Below, piece by piece: positions 5,127-8,392 of a stretch of 8,392 nucleotides of DNA. The translations under genes were made by a program, and so were the position numbers. The notes below the pieces were generated by a model. It ran no database searches and was not told the origin of the DNA. It saw only the letters and a program-made list of their open reading frames with translations. Where the stretch lies: NCBI GenBank assembly GCA_905235345.1, contig CAJOLO010000181.1, positions 1 to 8,392 of the forward strand, given 5' to 3'. Source of the DNA: an uncultured Lachnospiraceae bacterium (GTDB taxonomy: Bacteria; Bacillota; Clostridia; Lachnospirales; Lachnospiraceae). Every line of letters begins with the position of its first letter. The stretch's first letter is position 1.

Positions 5127-6038
5127 GTGACGGTTGCGGAAATTACGGATAACAAGTTTACTATCGGTAATGAGAATGTGGTGATCAAGGCAATATTCGA
5201 GAAGATTTCGGAATCATCGGAAACTGAAACGGGTACAACCCCGGCAACAGGAGGTACAACCCCGGCAACAGGAGGTACAACCCCGGCAACAGGAGGTACA
5301 ACCCCGACAACAGGAGGTACAACCCCGACAACAGGAGGTACAACCCCGGCAACAGGAGGTACAACCCCGACAACAGGAGATACAACCCCGGCAACAGGAA
5401 GTACAACCCCGACAACAGGAAGTACAACCCCGGCAACAGGAGGTACAACCCCGGCAACAGGAAGTACAACCCCGACAACAGGAGGTACAACCCCGACAAC
5501 GGGAGATACAACAGATCCGTCAATTGGAGGTAAAACGCCGGCAACCGAGGAGAAACAGGGATCAACAAATTCGTCTGTGGAAGAAGCGAAAATCGTAGGT
5601 TCGGTGGAAGATAAAAAAACAAAAGCGACTTATATCATTACGTCAAAAGAAACGAATAATCTGACGGTAACTTATGTATCACCAACTAATAAGTCAACTG
5701 CAACTATGACTGTACCGGATTCTGTTACAATAAATGGTAAGAAATACAAGGTAACAGAGATTAAGGCGAATGCATTTAAGAATAACAAAAAGCTTAAGAA
5801 GATTACGATTGGCAAGAATATTAAGAAGATTGGCAAAAATGCATTTTCCGGATGTAAGAACTTAAAGACTGTTACGATCAAGACAACCAGGCTTACAAAG
5901 AAAACAGTCGGATCAAATGCATTTAAGGGTATCAATGCAAATGCAAAGGTGAAAGTACCAAATAGTAAGCTGAAATCCTATAAGACGATTCTGAAAGCAA
6001 GAGGGATCAAGGGAAAGAAGCAGAAGATTACAAAATAA
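5127..6038 (+). CDS. C-terminal fragment of the surface protein: TTP repeats and leucine-rich domain (303 aa)
   Basis: This is the displaced C-terminal part of the protein that begins at 2290; the frame is really open from 4935, and the ATG at 5127 has no good ribosome site. The stretch 4970-5210 encodes an InlB-B-repeat-like domain (AYTVTVSGDGNG ... GYQFKEWKVVSG ... VIKAIFEK), cut by the nominal start. Residues 36-126 are 13 copies of GTTP(A/T)TG, a likely extended wall-spanning linker. Residues about 165-270 form a BspA-type leucine-rich region (LRR_5-like: EIKANAFKNNKKLKKITIG, IGKNAFSGCKNLKTVTI). Residues 271-303 are a very basic tail (KVPNSKLKSYKTILKARGIK) of the kind I recall at the C-terminus of secreted Lachnospiraceae proteins, possibly for wall retention. 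There is no LPXTG motif or C-terminal membrane helix. As a separate gene it lacks a signal peptide, so it is probably not functional alone. Confidence 0.8.
   Translation: MTVAEITDNKFTIGNENVVIKAIFEKISESSETETGTTPATGGTTPATGGTTPATGGTTPTTGGTTPTTGGTTPATGGTTPTTGDTTPATGSTTPTTGSTTPATGGTTPATGSTTPTTGGTTPTTGDTTDPSIGGKTPATEEKQGSTNSSVEEAKIVGSVEDKKTKATYIITSKETNNLTVTYVSPTNKSTATMTVPDSVTINGKKYKVTEIKANAFKNNKKLKKITIGKNIKKIGKNAFSGCKNLKTVTIKTTRLTKKTVGSNAFKGINANAKVKVPNSKLKSYKTILKARGIKGKKQKITK
5232..5504 (+). repeat. 21-bp tandem repeat, 13 copies, coding GTTP(A/T)TG
   Basis: Thirteen uninterrupted 21-bp units with consensus GGTACAACCCCGGCAACAGG plus A, followed by a decayed unit (GATACAACAGATCC). Units differ mainly at CCGGCA/CCGACA (Ala/Thr) and GGT/GAT/AGT (Gly/Asp/Ser). 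The period is a whole number of codons, so slippage changes linker length without breaking the frame. High identity between units suggests recent expansion. Confidence 0.95.
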
Positions 6039-6080
6039 CTATTAAGTTAAGTACCGGTATCATTTACGGATACACAATAA

Positions 6081-6121
6081 TCACGGGGGCTGTTGTCCAT
6101 TCAGGACAGCAGCTCTTGTGA
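6081..6121 (+). terminator. 18-bp hairpin after the surface-protein gene
   Basis: TCACGGGGGCTGTTGTCC (6081-6098) pairs over its full length with GGACAGCAGCTCTTGTGA (6104-6121) if G-U pairs are allowed (four wobbles), with loop ATTCA. It begins 42 nt after the stop codon. No T-run follows, so it is not a textbook Rho-independent terminator; it may stop transcription weakly, protect the mRNA 3' end, or do both. Confidence 0.5.
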
Positions 6122-6161
6122 TAGATGTAAATGATAGTATTGTCGACTTTCCGATGATTAA

Positions 6162-6224
6162 ATAAAGAAGTTGGCATCGTATAAGGCGATACTTAAGAAA
6201 AAGGGTATAACAGGGGAAAAGTAA
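6162..6224 (+). pseudogene. Decayed second copy of the surface-protein C-terminal tail
   Basis: The frame ATA AAG AAG TTG GCA TCG ... ends at TAA 6222-6224 and reads IKKLASYKAILKKKGITGEK. This aligns with the tail of the protein ending at 6038 (NSKLKSYKTILKARGIKGKK): K-L-x-S-Y-K-x-I-L-K-x-x-G-I-x-G-x-K is shared. An in-frame TAA lies just before it, so it is not a gene in its present state. It is probably the last trace of a neighbouring paralogue or of a partial duplication. Confidence 0.7.
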
Positions 6225-6382
6225 AATAAGAGTTAGAAGAAAAGAGGGAAAATTGAGTGTAGTAAATTTGACTACGCTGCATTATAATAATTTTGTAACA
6301 CTGTGATGACACATTTTCACGATAGTCTATATGGTGTTGTGGAGAGTTAAGCAAATCGGGATTTTTCGAGGAGGTAAAAGAA

Positions 6383-6574
6383 ATGGCAAAGAAAGAAAAC
6401 AGATTTGAAGTTGTATTGAAAGATGGAGGTCAATTGAAAGATGACGGCCTCCGTCAGATTCTCGTAGACACGGAAACCGGAGTAAATTATCTTGTATGGA
6501 AGTCGGGATATGCCGGAGGAATTACTCCGCTGCTCGATTCGGAGGGAAAAGTAATTATTACAGATACGGAATAA
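6383..6574 (+). CDS. DUF6440-like small protein (63 aa)
   Basis: Small soluble protein with no signal peptide or membrane segment. The sequence RFEVVLKDGG ... ILVDTETGVNYLVWKSGYAGGITPLLDSEGK fits my recollection of the DUF6440 family, whose members share a VD-x-ETGV-x-YL core and a SGYAGG-hTPLhD motif; their function is unknown. Length is normal for the family. AGGAGGT at 6369-6375 gives an ideal 7-nt spacing to the ATG. A perfect TATAAT lies at 6283-6288 in the 158-nt gap upstream, but no matching -35 was found. The rest of that gap shows nothing else I recognise. The gene is apparently transcribed on its own. Confidence 0.8.
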   Translation: MAKKENRFEVVLKDGGQLKDDGLRQILVDTETGVNYLVWKSGYAGGITPLLDSEGKVIITDTE

Positions 6575-6686
6575 TAAATCCCAATTTTATCGCAGGAATT
6601 CGTTTTTTTTAAAATCGGAGAAAGAGGAAAAACAGAGGTCAAATGTCTCACCTATGGGGGTGAACACGCTAATCATAAACAGGGTC

Positions 6687-6712
6687 ATACCACGTAGCTT
6701 GCTACGGGGTAT
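6687..6712. repeat. Hairpin with CTTG loop (REP / IS200-type end-like)
   Basis: ATACC-A-CGTAGC-TT-GCTACG-G-GGTAT is an almost perfect palindrome with a single A-G mismatch. A CTTG tetraloop on a CGTAG/CTACG stem is the likely fold. Its CGTAGCTTGCTACGGGGTAT side resembles hairpins found at the ends of IS200/IS605-type elements and REP sequences. No transposase gene is nearby, so it would be an orphan. It lies in the 282-nt gap before the GNAT gene, along with a shorter hairpin, TCACC-TATGGG-GGTGA (6649-6664). Confidence 0.45.
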
Positions 6713-6856
6713 TTGAGATAGGACAGAAAATGATTAAAATACATGTTAAATGGAGTGGTTCCGCAGATTTTATGACGGTTTTGTGACTTAATATATGGTA
6801 ATATACAAAAAATGTGTGGTTGCTTAGACAAACTAAATGATATAGGAGGATGGATT

Positions 6857-8359
6857 ATGGATAAGAGACAGGAACAGATTTCATTGTTGACAAACGAAGA
6901 ACCAATTGATGAGGAAACACAAGCTTTATCCGAGGAAATAGGTAAGGCATTGAATGAACTGCTTGATGCGTACATCACGGATGAGGAATACGATGATAAT
7001 CTAAGAAATATTCTTGAGGATGATGATTATCTTACAGAGGAACTTATTGATAAGATCGCGTTTCTGAATTTTCTTGAGGCGGCTCCGAAAGATGAGTTTT
7101 CTAAGGAAGATACCGAGCATATATATCTTTCTGTAATTGATTCCTTTTTTGAATTATCGAAGTTGATATCACCTCTTAACGGTTTTGGAAGAGATCGTTT
7201 AGAGGCAGGTCTTTCTCTTATCAGGCTGTTCGAAGAACAGTATTGGCCTGTATCTACCAGAATTGTCCCTGAGAACGCAGAGGCTTTTTCCGAACTGATA
7301 CCTGTGGAGCATTACGAGGATATCATGGCAGGTAGAAAATATGCAATCGGAGCACTTCGACATATCGGGGAAGAGGTATATGCTGCCGGAGTTGTTGTGT
7401 ACAGCATCTATGATGAAGAGGATGATTATCCGCTTGTAAATATTGAATGGATCATGGCGCATGAGAGCGTAAGAGAACAGGGTGTAGGCAATTTCCTTAT
7501 GGCACAGGTGATAGAGATTGCACTTATGCTAAATGAGAGAAATAAAAAAACAAGTAAGTCTGATGGGGAAGAGGAAGCTTTATTTGAGATGGATGAGACG
7601 GCTATATCTGTTGAACTTCCGGTAAAACAGACGGATGACGAAGAAGAACTTAGAGAATTTCATGTTACCGAGAACTTCTTTGATTCCTGGAAATTCGGAT
7701 TCTCCATGACATATGGTTCTAAGTTTATAATTAAACTTTCTGATGTAGGAGAGTCTGATATGATAAGCCGGAAAAAGAACGACAATATGGCGGAGGTCAG
7801 ATCTCTTGGCGAGCTGGGCGACAAGGGAAATGCTATGCTTAAGGCGTTTTTTAAACGACGTAATCAAAAATATGATGCTGATATTGTTACCCTTCCCTAT
7901 GATTTCTTTGATCCGGATGTTAGTTGTGTGACTTTTTCGGGAAAAGATATAAGTTCGGTTTTACTTTTTCACCGGTTTGAGAATGGTGATTACAGGTATG
8001 AGTGCTTCCGATGTATAGAGGATGAATATATACGCGAATTGCCCAAACTGATAGCGCATGCCTATGCAGCGGCATCAGGAAGGGAGGATGGAGATAATAT
8101 GATTTCCGGATCCTTTGACAGTGAAGAGGGTTACGAGATAGCGGGCAAAATTATACCAAATGCCAGAGTGCTTATGGTTTATAGGGGCGTGATGTATCCT
8201 CCACTGGAGATCATAACAAGCGAAGAATGGGGAAAACTCAGATTAGAAGCAGGTTTTTCGAATGACAAGATACCGGAGGAGGAGCTTACGGACGAGGATA
8301 TTCAGGAAAAAGACGTAGAACTTATGAAAACATTTATTGCGAATAACGGATTCAAATGA
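6857..8359 (+). CDS. GNAT-family acetyltransferase-like protein (500 aa)
   Basis: A large, acidic cytoplasmic protein. Residues about 135-225 carry a GNAT-type acetyl-CoA site: a strand (YAAGVVVYSIYD), a second strand (LVNIEWIMAHESV), then REQGVGNFLMAQVIEIAL, where R206, G209 and G211 match the R/Q-x-x-G-x-G loop that holds the pyrophosphate of acetyl-CoA. Residues 1-125 are helical and rich in Glu and Asp. Residues about 330-450 look like a second alpha/beta unit without the glycine loop, perhaps a degenerate second GNAT fold. The acceptor substrate is unknown. The start at 6857 is chosen because AGGAGG (6844-6849) precedes it by 7 nt; the frame is open from an ATG at 6812 that has no ribosome site, and an ATG at 6850 touches the ribosome site. 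A weak promoter (TTGTGA 6781, TACAAA 6804) is possible. No neighbour suggests a pathway. Confidence 0.7.
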   Translation: MDKRQEQISLLTNEEPIDEETQALSEEIGKALNELLDAYITDEEYDDNLRNILEDDDYLTEELIDKIAFLNFLEAAPKDEFSKEDTEHIYLSVIDSFFELSKLISPLNGFGRDRLEAGLSLIRLFEEQYWPVSTRIVPENAEAFSELIPVEHYEDIMAGRKYAIGALRHIGEEVYAAGVVVYSIYDEEDDYPLVNIEWIMAHESVREQGVGNFLMAQVIEIALMLNERNKKTSKSDGEEEALFEMDETAISVELPVKQTDDEEELREFHVTENFFDSWKFGFSMTYGSKFIIKLSDVGESDMISRKKNDNMAEVRSLGELGDKGNAMLKAFFKRRNQKYDADIVTLPYDFFDPDVSCVTFSGKDISSVLLFHRFENGDYRYECFRCIEDEYIRELPKLIAHAYAAASGREDGDNMISGSFDSEEGYEIAGKIIPNARVLMVYRGVMYPPLEIITSEEWGKLRLEAGFSNDKIPEEELTDEDIQEKDVELMKTFIANNGFK

Positions 8360-8392
8360 TCATTTGCCGTTGAAGCTGACTTGCAAGATGAC

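Noticed and set aside
5185..5622. Long minus-strand open frame with a Leu-Pro-Gly-Leu-Tyr repeat
   Set aside because: It is the antisense of the 21-bp tandem repeat. Its length follows from the repeat having no stop in that frame, and it has no ribosome site.
5127..6038. C-terminal fragment as an independent gene starting at 5127
   Set aside because: The ATG lies inside the InlB-like domain with no ribosome site or signal peptide, and the frame continues the protein from 2290 after one base change.
6268..6288. TTGACT with TATAAT as a promoter for the 63-aa gene
   Set aside because: Spacing between the two hexamers is 9 nt, far below the 16-18 nt needed, so they cannot work as a pair.
6812..6856. 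Upstream ATG extending the GNAT-like protein by 15 residues
   Set aside because: No ribosome site precedes 6812, while AGGAGG lies 7 nt before the ATG at 6857; the extra residues include part of the ribosome-site sequence.

Overview
The window looks like a chromosomal segment of a low-GC anaerobic Firmicute, most likely a Lachnospiraceae (Roseburia/Butyrivibrio/Agathobacter-like). The case rests on strong GGAGG ribosome sites, AT-rich codon use, a c-di-GMP-I riboswitch, a secreted transglutaminase-like protein with Ig-like and CxxC repeats and a BspA-type leucine-rich C-terminus, and a DUF6440-like small protein. The genus cannot be fixed from the sequence alone.

Layout. Positions 1-1742 are one end of an IS21-family insertion sequence: istA on the minus strand, the first four codons of a translationally coupled istB running off the left edge, and an element end carrying four evenly spaced TGGCTC...CCGG repeats. 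Next to the inferred element tip, 1743-1862 is a 39-codon open tail that looks like the 3' end of a gene cut by the insertion.

Positions about 1876-2290 form a long structured leader: a good promoter, a c-di-GMP-I (GEMM-I) aptamer, a possible 9-codon leader ORF, a Rho-independent terminator, then a second structured block and a possible second promoter. A 7-nt anti-Shine-Dalgarno sequence in that block can pair either with the ribosome site of the downstream gene or, as part of a 16-bp interaction, with the aptamer P1 strand and the bases after it. The gene downstream (2290-6038) encodes a large secreted protein: signal peptide, transglutaminase-like domain with a Cys-His-Asp triad, Ig-like repeats, CxxC repeats, an InlB-B-like domain, a 13-copy GTTP(A/T)TG linker, and a leucine-rich C-terminal domain. 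It is split by a one-base deletion near 4935, so as written it yields a 922-aa product with an abnormal C-terminus and a disconnected C-terminal fragment. A decayed second copy of the C-terminal tail lies at 6162-6224.

Positions 6383-8359 hold two plus-strand genes with their own ribosome sites: a 63-aa DUF6440-like protein and a 500-aa acidic protein with a GNAT acetyltransferase motif, separated by a region with a CUUG-loop hairpin.

The working picture is a cell-surface protein placed under second-messenger control (c-di-GMP governs sessile versus motile life), now probably damaged by a frameshift and sitting beside an IS21 insertion. The two right-hand genes have no visible functional link to it.
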